The notes beneath the pieces are model-generated. The model searched no databases. It worked only from the letters and a program-made list of their open reading frames with translations, and was not told the DNA's origin. Shown here piece after piece: positions 9,301 to 17,169 of a stretch of DNA of 64,000 bases (positions are counted from its first letter, which is position 1; each line of letters starts with the position of its first letter). The stretch comes from Mesotoga sp. BH458_6_3_2_1 (lineage in GTDB: Bacteria; Thermotogota; Thermotogae; Petrotogales; Kosmotogaceae). The position numbers and the translations under genes were made by a program. The DNA lies in the NCBI RefSeq assembly GCF_003664995.1, contig NZ_JFHL01000029.1:62001-126000 (forward strand). The letters are read 5' to 3'.

Positions 9301-9456
9301 TGAAATGAAGCTTTCTCTGACATATCTGACATGATCGCCGGAAGGGCCGACAAAAAAATAGGAAAACGGGTCTTTCCTGTGCACTGCCTCAAGCTCTTGA
9401 AGCATTCTTTCTGTTTTTCCTGAGGCCGAAGGCCCGATGAAAAGCGTGATTCTCAT
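6379..9456 (-). CDS. addB: ATP-dependent nuclease subunit B (AddB)
   Basis: Partner of AddA, an inactivated helicase fold with its own nuclease. The 1025-residue product starts with a phosphate-binding loop GPSASGKT (residues 8-15) and carries a PD-(D/E)XK nuclease near the C-terminus (GKIDRLDL, LIDYKRG, QLLLYSL, about residues 885-920). AddB nucleases are braced by a [4Fe-4S] cluster held by one Cys before the nuclease and a CxxCx5C after it. Here the first Cys is present (DDCPFSFFLSY) and so is CYNC (1003 and 1006), but Lys occupies the expected fourth Cys position (1012). ATG 9456 has GGGAGG six bases upstream. It heads the addB-addA-PH operon. Confidence 0.88.
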   Translation of the reverse strand: MRITLFIGPSASGKTERMLQELEAVHRKDPFSYFFVGPSGDHVRYVRESFISRVGTIPASRFLAMDQFAVELFSALNPASIHVGNHLIRMEIGDILDQIGREELADSPVFVDYLLEMVHDVKENGGFGEIFSEDDEVSAILESIYVELQKRLSKKGIFDTFDAYTQIDDCERDLRSGEFGRYLFLDGFHDFSHALKHFFKAVIPAYDEVFITVPQEPGKEFLFSNIDSILETVDEIGENLPELEIRRIFFEKTSPSSEFESFKDSLFSSSSGKHACGSVDVVVYPDIFAEIEGISRFVKSLLISGYEPGDISVVASDFFAYRKLLSGKLREYGVPSRIEGDEQLYSSLSIRRLILPLETAVQGFPPDKIIAMGDCGYGGEIDSRFLESVSSMSRIIYERAGLRLSHQKRKLSWQEHLGRLVHHIEARREAIISLAEDELELSAAEELAGIVERIKGDLLPAIEKIFAVLEPFKSLRKRAVGSYREMLIAWERELSLTDTFNEYQDDLQEQELAAVRRLFDHTLTDLERLLKFMGKELISPHEYYRYLMLVLRHDKFPLSRSKANRVEVQSLINSRFSKKKIKLFAGFVDGAYPHVSLNPLYSFTQFGEIKPRDLLLDEEMHQRLNLHISVSSALESVRFTLPESTVDGEPILPSPYLKSVLESSGGEIVREGRRAGRRFGYIPELGSSMSESELKIAAARLFRSEAWNELKEFGPLKPLDSVLSHFRRELSWSVENTGDLGRIVGKVFSFSRLKSYDDCPFSFFLSYVVGLDVPLERIFELTALDEGNIFHSVLRDFFSGKNRDWQSSLSENISRHLMHDSKVVFRFEFERLKEILRDYITERESRKPNFMQGDFVPFAFEKAFGIGDTKPVELQSDFFLRGKIDRLDLDESSRAMYLIDYKRGDSGDEKQLLLYSLVADRLFQEKGYYVAGGVFKTLIGRVVNKSAFRTISSDEEKSWEFANKRKAERIFRESQLFQWLGKITEGVYSGRFPPSFIRSSHQCYNCKFAAVKRAITWREGESDSE

Positions 9457-9696
9457 AGATATCCTCCCAATAATAAGATTCTATCACCCACAAAGCAGTG
9501 CTGACAAAGAGAGTGGATTCCGGAAGTGTTTTCGGAAAGAAATGCTCCGTTCAGTCTTGAAGAAACTCAAATTGAGATTCCTTTGAACAGATTGGATTCT
9601 CATTCGATCTACCTGTTTACGCAGTTCTTGACTCCAGTAACGGCGAAAGTCTTAATGAGGAGTTCCGGGAGTATCATCTATGACGGTCATGTAATA
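9457..9696. other. Short intergenic stretch with no convincing gene
   Basis: Between the addB start and the end of the YD-repeat gene. A plus-strand frame of 67 codons (9526-9729) lacks a ribosome binding site and overlaps the end of the neighbouring gene, so I do not call it. The addB promoter is probably here but no clear -35/-10 pair stands out. Confidence 0.4.
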
Positions 9697-10818
9697 TCAA
9701 TAGTATTCGATTATCCTCTCAATTGCTGACAAGAGCCTGAACTTCTTGCTTTCCTCTTTATACAGCCGTTCTTCAATCCAGTTTCCTCGAGAATCGAAAG
9801 TGTAGTCGATACTGAGGTGGAGTTCTCCCGCACTATATTCTCTGGAGGTAATCAAGCCGGCTGAATCATAACTGTATTCAGCAATTACTACCGTTTCGTC
9901 TCCGCAGAAGGCCTCGAAAAGAGAGACATCTCTCTGAGCATTCCTCCCAATGGCCGTCTTGAGAGAGCCCGTGTATTCTAGTGAAACATAGAAGGGCTCC
10001 ACTGGGAGTGAAACCCGAACGTTCCCTTCCGCTTCTCCAGCCAGTTTATATTTCTCAACAATTTCAAAGTACCCGTCCGATACTCTTCTCAGACTTTGAA
10101 CGACTGATTCGCTTGAAAGAGTATTGATTTTTCTATCGAAAATGAAATCCACATCACTGACTATCGTTTCTTCGTTCAGAGAAAGCAAGTTGTTTATTGA
10201 AGAGATTTTCGAAAGACAAAAGTCGTCATATTCATAAATTACCCGGGAAGTGAGATTGTTGCTTCCATCAAAAACCGATTCTTCCAGAGCTCTACCGTCT
10301 TTGTCAAGAATGAGTTTGGTCCTTGAGAGAACCGCACCGAGTTGATTTGTCCTGACTCTAAGTATCTCCCGACCTTCCCGTTCATAAGTGATCTCGATTC
10401 TTTCAACCAGTCTGTGTGGTCCAAGAAGCGGCGGCCAGTACTCATATACCTTCTCTTCAATGACTCTATCTGAAGAATCATAGCTGAACTGTGTTTTGGA
10501 AGTGAAGTTTGCACTTGCGTTCCTGTAATATCGACTCTCCAGAACCAGTCCGGCGGTATCGTAGGTATGTTCGACTCTGCTGTATTCCTTTCCGTTGGTA
10601 TGAAGTGCGGTAATAACCGGCAGTCCTTGCTGAGAGAATACCTCTATTCTCTTTGTCTCTCTCTTCTGCGGCTTCGGGACGCCGGCCTCTTCGCAATAAG
10701 TAACCTGGCTAACTGTTATCCTTTCGATATTCTCCGAAGTGCTCTCAATGGCTGAATCAACGGCTAGTGCTGCCGTCGAAAGAAGAAACAAAATGATTAT
10801 TATGCAGACGCTTCTCAA
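9697..10818 (-). CDS. Secreted protein with YD/RHS-like repeats
   Basis: A 373-residue protein with an N-terminal signal peptide (MRSVCIIIILFLLSTAALAV, cleavage probably after ALA). The mature part repeats a loose unit of the kind Y-x-YD-x-x-G-x-x-x-x-x-x-x-Y: HTYDTAGLVLESRYY, FSYDSSDRVIEEKVY, YSYDSAGLITSREY, YTFDSRGNWIEERLY. This is the beta-strand repeat seen in YD/RHS and related surface proteins, here without any toxin or RHS core domain. Probably periplasmic or outer-surface; ligand unknown. TTG 10818 follows AAAGGTGGTGA by six bases. It sits 34 bases after the MFS gene, likely the same transcript. Confidence 0.6.
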   Translation of the reverse strand: MRSVCIIIILFLLSTAALAVDSAIESTSENIERITVSQVTYCEEAGVPKPQKRETKRIEVFSQQGLPVITALHTNGKEYSRVEHTYDTAGLVLESRYYRNASANFTSKTQFSYDSSDRVIEEKVYEYWPPLLGPHRLVERIEITYEREGREILRVRTNQLGAVLSRTKLILDKDGRALEESVFDGSNNLTSRVIYEYDDFCLSKISSINNLLSLNEETIVSDVDFIFDRKINTLSSESVVQSLRRVSDGYFEIVEKYKLAGEAEGNVRVSLPVEPFYVSLEYTGSLKTAIGRNAQRDVSLFEAFCGDETVVIAEYSYDSAGLITSREYSAGELHLSIDYTFDSRGNWIEERLYKEESKKFRLLSAIERIIEYY

Positions 10819-10852
10819 AAGTTATCACCACCTTTCGGCTTTTTGTTGTTTA

Positions 10853-12100
10853 CTAGACACCTTCCCTTTCACTCCCTTTGACTGTTTTAGGAGGGTTAAG
10901 TTTGACGAAAGCGAAGAGGGCCAGCATAGCTGCCCCAGCTATTGCGATAGCTGAACCTACTCCCAGTTTGTCGGCCATGAAGCCGATTAAGGGAGCGAAT
11001 ATCGCCATCAGCAGAGTCTTCAACTGTGATTCTACGGAGAGACCGGAAGCCATCGTTTTGTGATCGATGTTATCGCTGATGTAGCTAATGTTGATGGGTC
11101 GCCTAAAGTTCTCAAGGATGAACAAGAAGAAGAAGATGGCAACAGCCAAAACCTGCAACGCGAAGATCTGAAGCAGACCGCTGAATATGATTAGAATTGC
11201 ACCGAAAATATACGTATAATTTAAGGCTCTCGATTCATTGCCAAACTTGCCGCTCAGTCTTCCAGCGTTTTTGGAGGCGTAGCTTGTGGCAATGTAGATA
11301 ACGAAATAGACTATGCCCACGATTACGGAGGTCCTCTGTTCTGCGCTGAAGGCTATCATTATTGGTAGTCCTAGGGCCAGGGCCTTGAGGATAGGTTGAA
11401 GATATTCCTTAATAACTTTGAAAAACGCATCGTAAAGAGAGGAATTCAGCACTCCTTTGAGAGCGTCTCCATTCCTGAAAATCCCCAGAAAGGCTTTCAT
11501 CGTTTCCCTTTTTTCTCCGGATCTCAACTCGCCGTCAAGTTCCTTGGGATAGAGCATGAGGTTGACAAGATTGGCGGCATAAGGCAGGACAGAAGCAAGG
11601 AATACTATCTTGTAACTCCCAGAGTAGAATACCAGAAAGGCGGCTATTAAAGCATTGATTGCCGATCCCAACTGTGATACAGCTCGCGTCGCTCCGTAGT
11701 AATGAACCTTCATGTCGGTCATCTCATTGATTCTTAAATACTCCAGTATCATCGCTTTGTGAGTTCCGGTACGAAAAGCCTCTCCGAATGCGAAAGCTAT
11801 CATGGCTATCATGTACACATAGAAACTGGGAAAGAAGTAAAAGACCATGAAAGATGAAAGATAGGAAACCATTGACAGCACCATGGATAACCTTCTGCCG
11901 TACAAGTCGGCAATTATTCCAGTTGGAAGCTCAAGGAAATTTGTGGCTACTTCTCTTACGGAAATGAGAGTTCCTATCTGAAGAAAGGAAAGGCCCATCT
12001 CCCTGAAGAACAGTATCAAGAAAGGATCAAAGAAACGAAGGTTCTTCAGAAAACCGTACGCAGCGAATCTGTAGAATTGACTGTCTCGTTTAATCTGCAA
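10853..12100 (-). CDS. Major facilitator superfamily transporter
   Basis: A 415-residue inner-membrane protein with about 12 hydrophobic segments. The loop between helices 2 and 3 reads GIIADLYGRRLSM, the MFS signature (G-x-x-AD-x-x-GRR), and the second half repeats it weakly (GFMADKLG). The charged N-terminus FRFF-type helix 1 (YGFLKNLRFFDPFLILFF) resembles the efflux-type MFS_1 proteins. Substrate unknown. The start is TTG 12100, eight bases after GGGAGG. It lies about 70 bases downstream of the peptidase/permease operon on the same strand, so read-through from it is possible. Confidence 0.85.
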   Translation of the reverse strand: MQIKRDSQFYRFAAYGFLKNLRFFDPFLILFFREMGLSFLQIGTLISVREVATNFLELPTGIIADLYGRRLSMVLSMVSYLSSFMVFYFFPSFYVYMIAMIAFAFGEAFRTGTHKAMILEYLRINEMTDMKVHYYGATRAVSQLGSAINALIAAFLVFYSGSYKIVFLASVLPYAANLVNLMLYPKELDGELRSGEKRETMKAFLGIFRNGDALKGVLNSSLYDAFFKVIKEYLQPILKALALGLPIMIAFSAEQRTSVIVGIVYFVIYIATSYASKNAGRLSGKFGNESRALNYTYIFGAILIIFSGLLQIFALQVLAVAIFFFLFILENFRRPINISYISDNIDHKTMASGLSVESQLKTLLMAIFAPLIGFMADKLGVGSAIAIAGAAMLALFAFVKLNPPKTVKGSEREGV

Positions 12101-12169
12101 CTACTACCCCTCCCGAAGAGTTTAACTAGAGAAATTATACTCTGGAAAGACTCTCCGGGAACGGTAGTT

Positions 12170-12313
12170 CTACTTAATAAGAAAGATTCTTAGGATCAAC
12201 GGAATGAGTATCATGGCGCTCATGACCCACTCCCATTTCTTGGCAGTTTTATAAGCCGAATAAAACAAAACAGAAGCAAGATACACTGCAATTGCAATAT
12301 ATACGAATGTCAC
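12170..12313 (-). CDS. Small two-helix membrane protein coupled to the DctM-type permease
   Basis: A 47-residue frame whose GTG start (12313-12311) overlaps the stop codon of the permease gene by four bases (GTGA), with GGAG 11 bases upstream. It has two hydrophobic stretches, about residues 2-19 (FVYIAIAVYLASVLFYS) and 30-46 (VMSAMILIPLILRIFLI), separated by a short charged hairpin (YKTAKKWEW). That is the plan of a helical-hairpin membrane protein. Given the coupling I infer that it is an accessory or small subunit of the permease, much smaller than the four-helix DctQ subunit of classical TRAP transporters. No family recognised. Confidence 0.6.
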   Translation of the reverse strand: MTFVYIAIAVYLASVLFYSAYKTAKKWEWVMSAMILIPLILRIFLIK

Positions 12314-13674
12314 GACACTGGCATCTCCTTTCCCTTATCTACCAAAAGAAGTGCGACCGCAACGATTATAAGACCAACTATGAAAACTGGATAGAAGTAC
12401 CAGCTGTTTGCGAATCTTCCCACGGCGTTTGAGTAGATTATTGTAACGGTAGCGAATATCATGGTAATGAAAAAGGCCGGCATCGAGCTCAACCAGATCT
12501 TGAAATAGTTCTTCTCTCCAACAACATGAGCGGCAAATATTCCGGCAAGGGCCGTTGGCGGTACCATATCTCCAAGACCGGCGAGAAGAGAAAGAGCCGA
12601 ACAGACAACGATGTCGTTGTTGCCGAGAAATGCTAGCAAGAATGGAACTCCAAGCACCGAGGCCGAGCCATAAGATGAGACGGCGCCAAATGCCGGAATA
12701 CCCAGAGCGATTCCTGCCAATAGAGCTCCCTGCGGAAGGCCGTTTAGGAAGCCCACAATAAGGCCGCGGACTCCGTTCAGTGTCATAATCTGAATAAACA
12801 TCCCCACTCCGATGAGTATAGATAGAATTCCAAGAGAGTTCTGTATGGCCGATATCGAGATTTTCAACAGATTGCCTTTTGCCCCCGTTATGGTTGCGAC
12901 TATCGCGGAGAGCATGAAAATCAGGGGCAGACCGAGGGAGAAGCCCCAGCTTACGTTTTCCAGAACCATAAGTATTACCATCAGAATCAGAGGCAAGTAA
13001 ACTGCAAAGCCCTTGATCGGTTCCCTCTCCCTAGATTTCCTGAATTCCTCAAGATCTACCGGCTTCACCTGGCGAGCTCCGATTATGAGCGAGGTAACAA
13101 CTGCCAGGGGAAATGTCATCATGAGGAGAGGGGTTGTGAACCCAATGTAAGGCATATCGACTCCCTGGCCGATGATCATAGCGGGCAAGTTTATCGGAGG
13201 CGCAATCATTCCGTAGATTCCGCTCATTGCTATTATCGAACCGGCTCTTCGCTTGCTCAATCCGAGATTCTTCAACACCGGGAAGGCAATTGCGCCGGTA
13301 GTGAGGACGGTAGCCGTTGACGACCCGGTAATCATGCCTGCAATCATTATGAAGAAAGTGAGCAATACGAGAAGAAAGGTTGGCTTCTTGTGAAGGGCGA
13401 TCGTCATGTTGCCTGCAATTGTATCAAGAAGACCCGAAACTTTGATCGATTCCATGAAAATCATCGCAGAGCCAATCACAAGTATGGTGTCTATGTAACC
13501 AAATCCACCTTCCACAAGATGTCTGAGAGGGAAGAACTCCCCGAAGGCTATCGAGCCGGCCAGTGCGGAGAACATCAATGAAACCGAAATTGGGATCTTA
13601 ATGATTGCCAGACCCACGAACGTTAACAGCATTACTAAGAAATACCAGACTTCAGGCGTATAGATGACATTCAC
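12310..13674 (-). CDS. TRAP-type (DctM superfamily) transporter large permease
   Basis: A 454-residue polytopic protein with 11-12 membrane segments. It shows features of the DctM/ion-transporter superfamily: G-MITGSSTATVLTTGAIAFP in the first half, the re-entrant loop GMIAPPINLPAMIIG, and in the second half GAVSSYGSASVLG and DMVPPTALAG. DctM normally works with DctQ and a DctP solute receptor; neither is nearby. Its neighbours are secreted hydrolases and a 47-residue membrane protein, so I infer uptake of their products (amino acids, glutamate derivatives or short peptides). The GTG at 13674 has a run of G directly before it, so the start is not certain; it follows the upstream gene by 10 bases. 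Confidence 0.8.
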   Translation of the reverse strand: MNVIYTPEVWYFLVMLLTFVGLAIIKIPISVSLMFSALAGSIAFGEFFPLRHLVEGGFGYIDTILVIGSAMIFMESIKVSGLLDTIAGNMTIALHKKPTFLLVLLTFFIMIAGMITGSSTATVLTTGAIAFPVLKNLGLSKRRAGSIIAMSGIYGMIAPPINLPAMIIGQGVDMPYIGFTTPLLMMTFPLAVVTSLIIGARQVKPVDLEEFRKSREREPIKGFAVYLPLILMVILMVLENVSWGFSLGLPLIFMLSAIVATITGAKGNLLKISISAIQNSLGILSILIGVGMFIQIMTLNGVRGLIVGFLNGLPQGALLAGIALGIPAFGAVSSYGSASVLGVPFLLAFLGNNDIVVCSALSLLAGLGDMVPPTALAGIFAAHVVGEKNYFKIWLSSMPAFFITMIFATVTIIYSNAVGRFANSWYFYPVFIVGLIIVAVALLLVDKGKEMPVS

Positions 13675-13684
13675 CCCCGGAAAT

Positions 13685-14752
13685 TCAGTTCAAGTAAAAG
13701 AATATCCCGTTTTGCATGACTTCCTCATAAGAAGGAAGATTTTCGACCTCTACCGTTTCACCTATCATCATTTCGTAAGCACCGAAGAGAGATCTTATTA
13801 TCTGAAGCTGTAAACCTGCTCTGTGGCTCAACGGATAATCGGGATCGTTGATAACATCATATCTGTCTCTCCATGAATCCTGTCCTGGATTCGGTGTTTC
13901 CGAAAGGAACGAAAGCGAACCTGTGGCATCTCCTATCTCAAGATGGCTGAGACCTCTGAAGGCCTTGTTTGATTCCTCAAGCTTCATTGAAACACCATAA
14001 AAGGCTTCTATTTCCATAATCGCCACGGCTCCGATTTCGAGGGCATCGGGATGACAGACCAGTGTGTAAGCCAGGCTACTACCTGATCGTTCATTTCCTT
14101 TGCTGTCGATGTAGCTGTCTGGCGTTCCACTCTCATGCATATCTAGATTGAAATCCACTTTCTCGGCTTTTACGAGCTCGATTATTGCGTACGCAAGCTG
14201 CTGAGTAGGATTTCCGTCTGCAACTCCCGGATACTGCCTGTTCAAATTCCTGGATTCCGCCCCATCATCGAGAGTGAAATCAGATTGAGCATGCTTGAAG
14301 ATCTCCGGGTCAGGAATGCCCTGATCAAGGGGATCGGTTCTTCTGTCACCGTAAACCAAGAACCTTGAGCCAGATCTGCTTTCAATAGGTATAAGGTGAG
14401 GTGCCTTTCCCGTCTCGTCGGCTATAGAAGCCGCGCTGATATTCGAAAAAGGAACTACCACTACTCTGCCTTTCGTAACTACAACATTCTCTATGAAGGC
14501 TATCGCTGCGGTTGTACCCGAAACCTCTCTCGCGTGGGTTCCTCCCATTAGAAGAAACGTCGGCCCTTCGACACCGCTGTCCATGAAATACACGGGAGTA
14601 TCCATATTCGTGTTTCGCAGTGGAGAGAAATAGTCAGATAACCAGGCGATGTCGGTAACACCGTATCCGGGACGCACGTCCGGTCTAAGAAAGGTTCCGA
14701 AGAGTGCGGAAGTTAGAAAGAGAGCCAGAATCAAAACTGCTTTTATTCTCAT
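13685..14752 (-). CDS. Secreted M14-type zinc hydrolase (succinylglutamate desuccinylase/aspartoacylase-like), copy 1
   Basis: A 355-residue protein with signal peptide (MRIKAVLILALFLTSALFG). The zinc-site pattern of the M14 AspA/AstE branch is visible: GGTHAREVSG (His and Glu ligands), NLDMHES (third His ligand), and the catalytic Glu in SETPNPGQ. Members hydrolyse amide bonds of acylated amino acids or C-terminal residues of peptides. It is about 30% similar by eye to the protein at 17170-18291. Placed between a permease and a gamma-glutamyltransferase, it probably frees amino acids in the periplasm. ATG 14752 follows GGAGG by seven bases. A strong hairpin stands just upstream. Confidence 0.75.
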   Translation of the reverse strand: MRIKAVLILALFLTSALFGTFLRPDVRPGYGVTDIAWLSDYFSPLRNTNMDTPVYFMDSGVEGPTFLLMGGTHAREVSGTTAAIAFIENVVVTKGRVVVVPFSNISAASIADETGKAPHLIPIESRSGSRFLVYGDRRTDPLDQGIPDPEIFKHAQSDFTLDDGAESRNLNRQYPGVADGNPTQQLAYAIIELVKAEKVDFNLDMHESGTPDSYIDSKGNERSGSSLAYTLVCHPDALEIGAVAIMEIEAFYGVSMKLEESNKAFRGLSHLEIGDATGSLSFLSETPNPGQDSWRDRYDVINDPDYPLSHRAGLQLQIIRSLFGAYEMMIGETVEVENLPSYEEVMQNGIFFYLN

Positions 14753-14772
14753 TAGTTTTCCTCCAAAGAAAT

Positions 14773-14796
14773 AAGGGGCGCAGGTGCGCGCCCCTT
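14773..14796 (-). promoter_or_regulatory. Intercistronic hairpin before the first M14 gene
   Basis: A perfect 9-base inverted repeat, aaggggcgc (14773-14781) and gcgcccctt (14788-14796), with a 6-base loop. On the transcribed strand it is followed by ATTTCTTT, a poor U-tract, and then the GGAGG of the downstream gene. It sits between the secreted small protein and the M14 hydrolase, where a partial terminator or an mRNA-processing/stability element would set the expression ratio of upstream and downstream cistrons. Confidence 0.6.
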
Positions 14797-14808
14797 CTAT
14801 TGATATTG

Positions 14809-15375
14809 CTATTTGCCGAAGTATTCGGCCAGTACGTCTTTCAGGTCAACTGTCTTTTCGAAAGTTGCCAGGGGTACTCCGGCTTCCTCGCTAAGAGATG
14901 TGAAGAAACCGTCTTGATCAGCGTCTGATTTAGCAAAGTATGCGTCTGCAAAAGGTGCGAGTTCGGTGACTATTCTGTCGGAAGACGGACCCCTTCTAGA
15001 TTCGCCTTCTAGATTGCAGATAACTACTTTTACACCACTTTCTTCTGCCGCTTCGGCGAGAGACTTTACTCTCAGGATTTCTGCCTCGATATCTATGTTG
15101 GCAGCCCCAAGGCCTTTTCCACTGGCTCCAACAACGAGCACAAGGGTCTTGAACTGAGAAATGTCGATGTTATCAACGCTTAGAAGCTTTTCAAAAGTGT
15201 ATTCGAGTTTGATCATCTTTGCGACGACAGTGAATTGAAGCGCGCCGGGAGACTGCCCTGCAGATGTAACCGCTACCGGTTCTCCGAGAATCAGTTGCTC
15301 TTCAGTTCCGTCAGCCGCAAATCCGACAAACGCCGCGCAAGTAATAAGCAGTAAAGAAACTATGAACCTTTTCAA
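14809..15375 (-). CDS. Small secreted protein of the scavenging operon (DUF6305-like)
   Basis: A 188-residue protein with signal peptide (MKRFIVSLLLITCAAFVGFA). The mature part alternates beta strands and helices: VTSAGQSPGALQFTVVAKM, then TLVLVVGASGKGLGAANID, then VKVVICNLEG and an acidic helical C-terminus. The GASGKGLGAA stretch looks like a small-molecule binding loop of a Rossmann-like fold, but it is not a Walker A motif. I recall a similar family named DUF6305 beside peptidases in anaerobes, without known function. In this operon it takes the place where a periplasmic solute-binding protein would be expected, which is only an inference. Start TTG 15375 after AAGGATG. Confidence 0.55.
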   Translation of the reverse strand: MKRFIVSLLLITCAAFVGFAADGTEEQLILGEPVAVTSAGQSPGALQFTVVAKMIKLEYTFEKLLSVDNIDISQFKTLVLVVGASGKGLGAANIDIEAEILRVKSLAEAAEESGVKVVICNLEGESRRGPSSDRIVTELAPFADAYFAKSDADQDGFFTSLSEEAGVPLATFEKTVDLKDVLAEYFGK

Positions 15376-15397
15376 ATCACATCATCCTTTCTATTTC

Positions 15398-17137
15398 TCA
15401 AAATTCCGGTGCCGAAGCAGATCCTAATCTTCTTATAGAGCCGGCTCCAATCATAAGACCGTTTTCTTCTACAGAAATGAGATTTGGGCCACCAAAGAAG
15501 AGATCGGGGTATGAATATACATTCAGTTGATGTCCAAGAACCTTTTCGAGGAAGTCAAGTGTAGTCTGTGAGTAGCCTTCTTCGACTCTAAGATCCCTGT
15601 AGGTTGTGTATCCTACGAACTTGGGAGTTCTTATCGCCTGATCGACCGGCATGTTGAAATCGATCAGATCGACTGCGAGCTGTACCATCGTCGAAATGAT
15701 TCTGCCCCCACCTGGGGTACCGATTACCCATCGGACCTTTCCATCCTTCTGAATTACTGTCGGACAGATTGTCGTTCTCGGTCTCATTCCGCCGGTAAGG
15801 TTGATTATGTCTCCTTCTCTGTAAGAGCCAGCGAAGTTGGCCATCTCGTTGTTGAAGAAGAAACCCTTGAAATAGTAGCTGGTTCCAAAGAAACTTGATA
15901 TTGTCTGGGTCCAGGCTACGGCATTTCCGTCTTTGTCCACAATCGAGAAGTGAGTCGTTGATGGAGACTCTTCCACTCCGCTTTCGTTAGCAGCTACCGA
16001 CTCTAGTGCGCCCAGAAGAACCTCTTCATAAGATGATCCGTCCGCAAATGGATAAGCGTCGCCCTGATAATCGTAGTAAGAAGCTGGATCGAAGGCCTGT
16101 GACAGATCGATCGCCATGAATCTCGTTTTGGCATATTCTTTGCTCATGAAGGCCTCGTAAGGGAGATCGTAGAACTCTGGATCGCTTATGTAAGCTCTTC
16201 TGTCGACGTCTCCAAGAACAAGTGCCTGCTGAATTATGTGAACGGTCAACGGATCGTCCCAGCTCATTGCGGGAAGATTGTAGTTTTCGAGGGTGTTGAG
16301 AACTGCAATCATCTGCGGACCGGAAACAGGTGGATGCGGTACGTAGAAATCGTATCCTCTGTAAGTCCCGTGAAGCGGCTCCCTAACGATGGCCTTGTAC
16401 ATCTCGAGATCCGACTTCCTCATGAAACCGCCGTTCTCAATCATGAATTCCTCAATCTCATCTGCCAGGCTTCCCGTGTAGAATGTATCGATGCCTTCCT
16501 CTTTAATCCTTTCAAGAGTCTCTGCCAGCTGAGGATTTGTGAATGTAGATCCAACTTCCCATACAAAGCCCTCGTTCAAGAAATCAAAGCCATTTTCGAG
16601 AACTAGTTCGTATTTGTCGGAAGTTGTCTGGGCAAATGTCTCATCGACTATAAAACCATTTCTTGCAAGGTCAATTGCGGGCTGGATAAGATCCTTAAGA
16701 GGCATCGTTGCTCCGAGCAGCCAGGCTTCCTTGACTCCGGCAAGGACCCCGGGAACGCAGGCGCCCCTGGGAGTATAATTTGCTTTGCTTATGGTAAGTC
16801 CAAGCTCGGAAAGAGCCTCGTAAGTAGCAGCCATAGGGGCGGCACTTCGGAAATCGATAGCGTACTTGTTTCCATCTGCCATGGTAATCACAGCGTAGCC
16901 TTCTCCACCAAGACCCGATGCGTAGGGTTCGACTACTCCAAGCGCAAAACTGACAGCTATCGCTGCATCTACAGCATTTCCTCCCATTTCGAGAATCTTT
17001 GCGCCGACTTCTGCAGCGTAATTATTGACGGCGGCAACCATTCCGTTGCTTGAGGCCACCGTCGGAGCAGTGACTGTGGCAAATGAGGCGGTGAAAACAA
17101 AAGCAATTAATGTTACCAGTAGCACTAGTCTTTTCAT
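15398..17137 (-). CDS. ggt: Gamma-glutamyltransferase (gamma-glutamyltranspeptidase)
   Basis: Cleaves gamma-glutamyl bonds (glutathione, gamma-glutamyl peptides, poly-gamma-glutamate ends) by hydrolysis or transfer. The 579-residue proenzyme has a signal peptide (cleavage near SFA), the large subunit with GGNAVDAAIAVSF and GGEGYAVI, and the self-cleavage site: Thr of TTHFSIVDKDGNAVAW near residue 390 becomes the N-terminal nucleophile of the small subunit. The later GGMRPRTTICP and GTPGGGRI (oxyanion Gly-Gly) motifs are intact. Length is normal for the family. ATG 17137 follows GGAGGGG. It lies in the middle of the secreted-hydrolase operon and should act in the periplasm. Confidence 0.93.
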   Translation of the reverse strand: MKRLVLLVTLIAFVFTASFATVTAPTVASSNGMVAAVNNYAAEVGAKILEMGGNAVDAAIAVSFALGVVEPYASGLGGEGYAVITMADGNKYAIDFRSAAPMAATYEALSELGLTISKANYTPRGACVPGVLAGVKEAWLLGATMPLKDLIQPAIDLARNGFIVDETFAQTTSDKYELVLENGFDFLNEGFVWEVGSTFTNPQLAETLERIKEEGIDTFYTGSLADEIEEFMIENGGFMRKSDLEMYKAIVREPLHGTYRGYDFYVPHPPVSGPQMIAVLNTLENYNLPAMSWDDPLTVHIIQQALVLGDVDRRAYISDPEFYDLPYEAFMSKEYAKTRFMAIDLSQAFDPASYYDYQGDAYPFADGSSYEEVLLGALESVAANESGVEESPSTTHFSIVDKDGNAVAWTQTISSFFGTSYYFKGFFFNNEMANFAGSYREGDIINLTGGMRPRTTICPTVIQKDGKVRWVIGTPGGGRIISTMVQLAVDLIDFNMPVDQAIRTPKFVGYTTYRDLRVEEGYSQTTLDFLEKVLGHQLNVYSYPDLFFGGPNLISVEENGLMIGAGSIRRLGSASAPEF

Positions 17138-17169
17138 TCTTTCCCCTCCAATCTAGAAATGTGTGTTTC

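Noticed and set aside
9526-9729. 67-codon plus-strand frame between addB and the YD-repeat gene
   Set aside because: No binding site, overlaps the end of the neighbouring gene, no recognisable features.
9697-10818. RHS/polymorphic toxin
   Set aside because: YD-like repeats are present but there is no RHS core motif, no variable C-terminal toxin domain and no immunity gene; it is only 373 residues.
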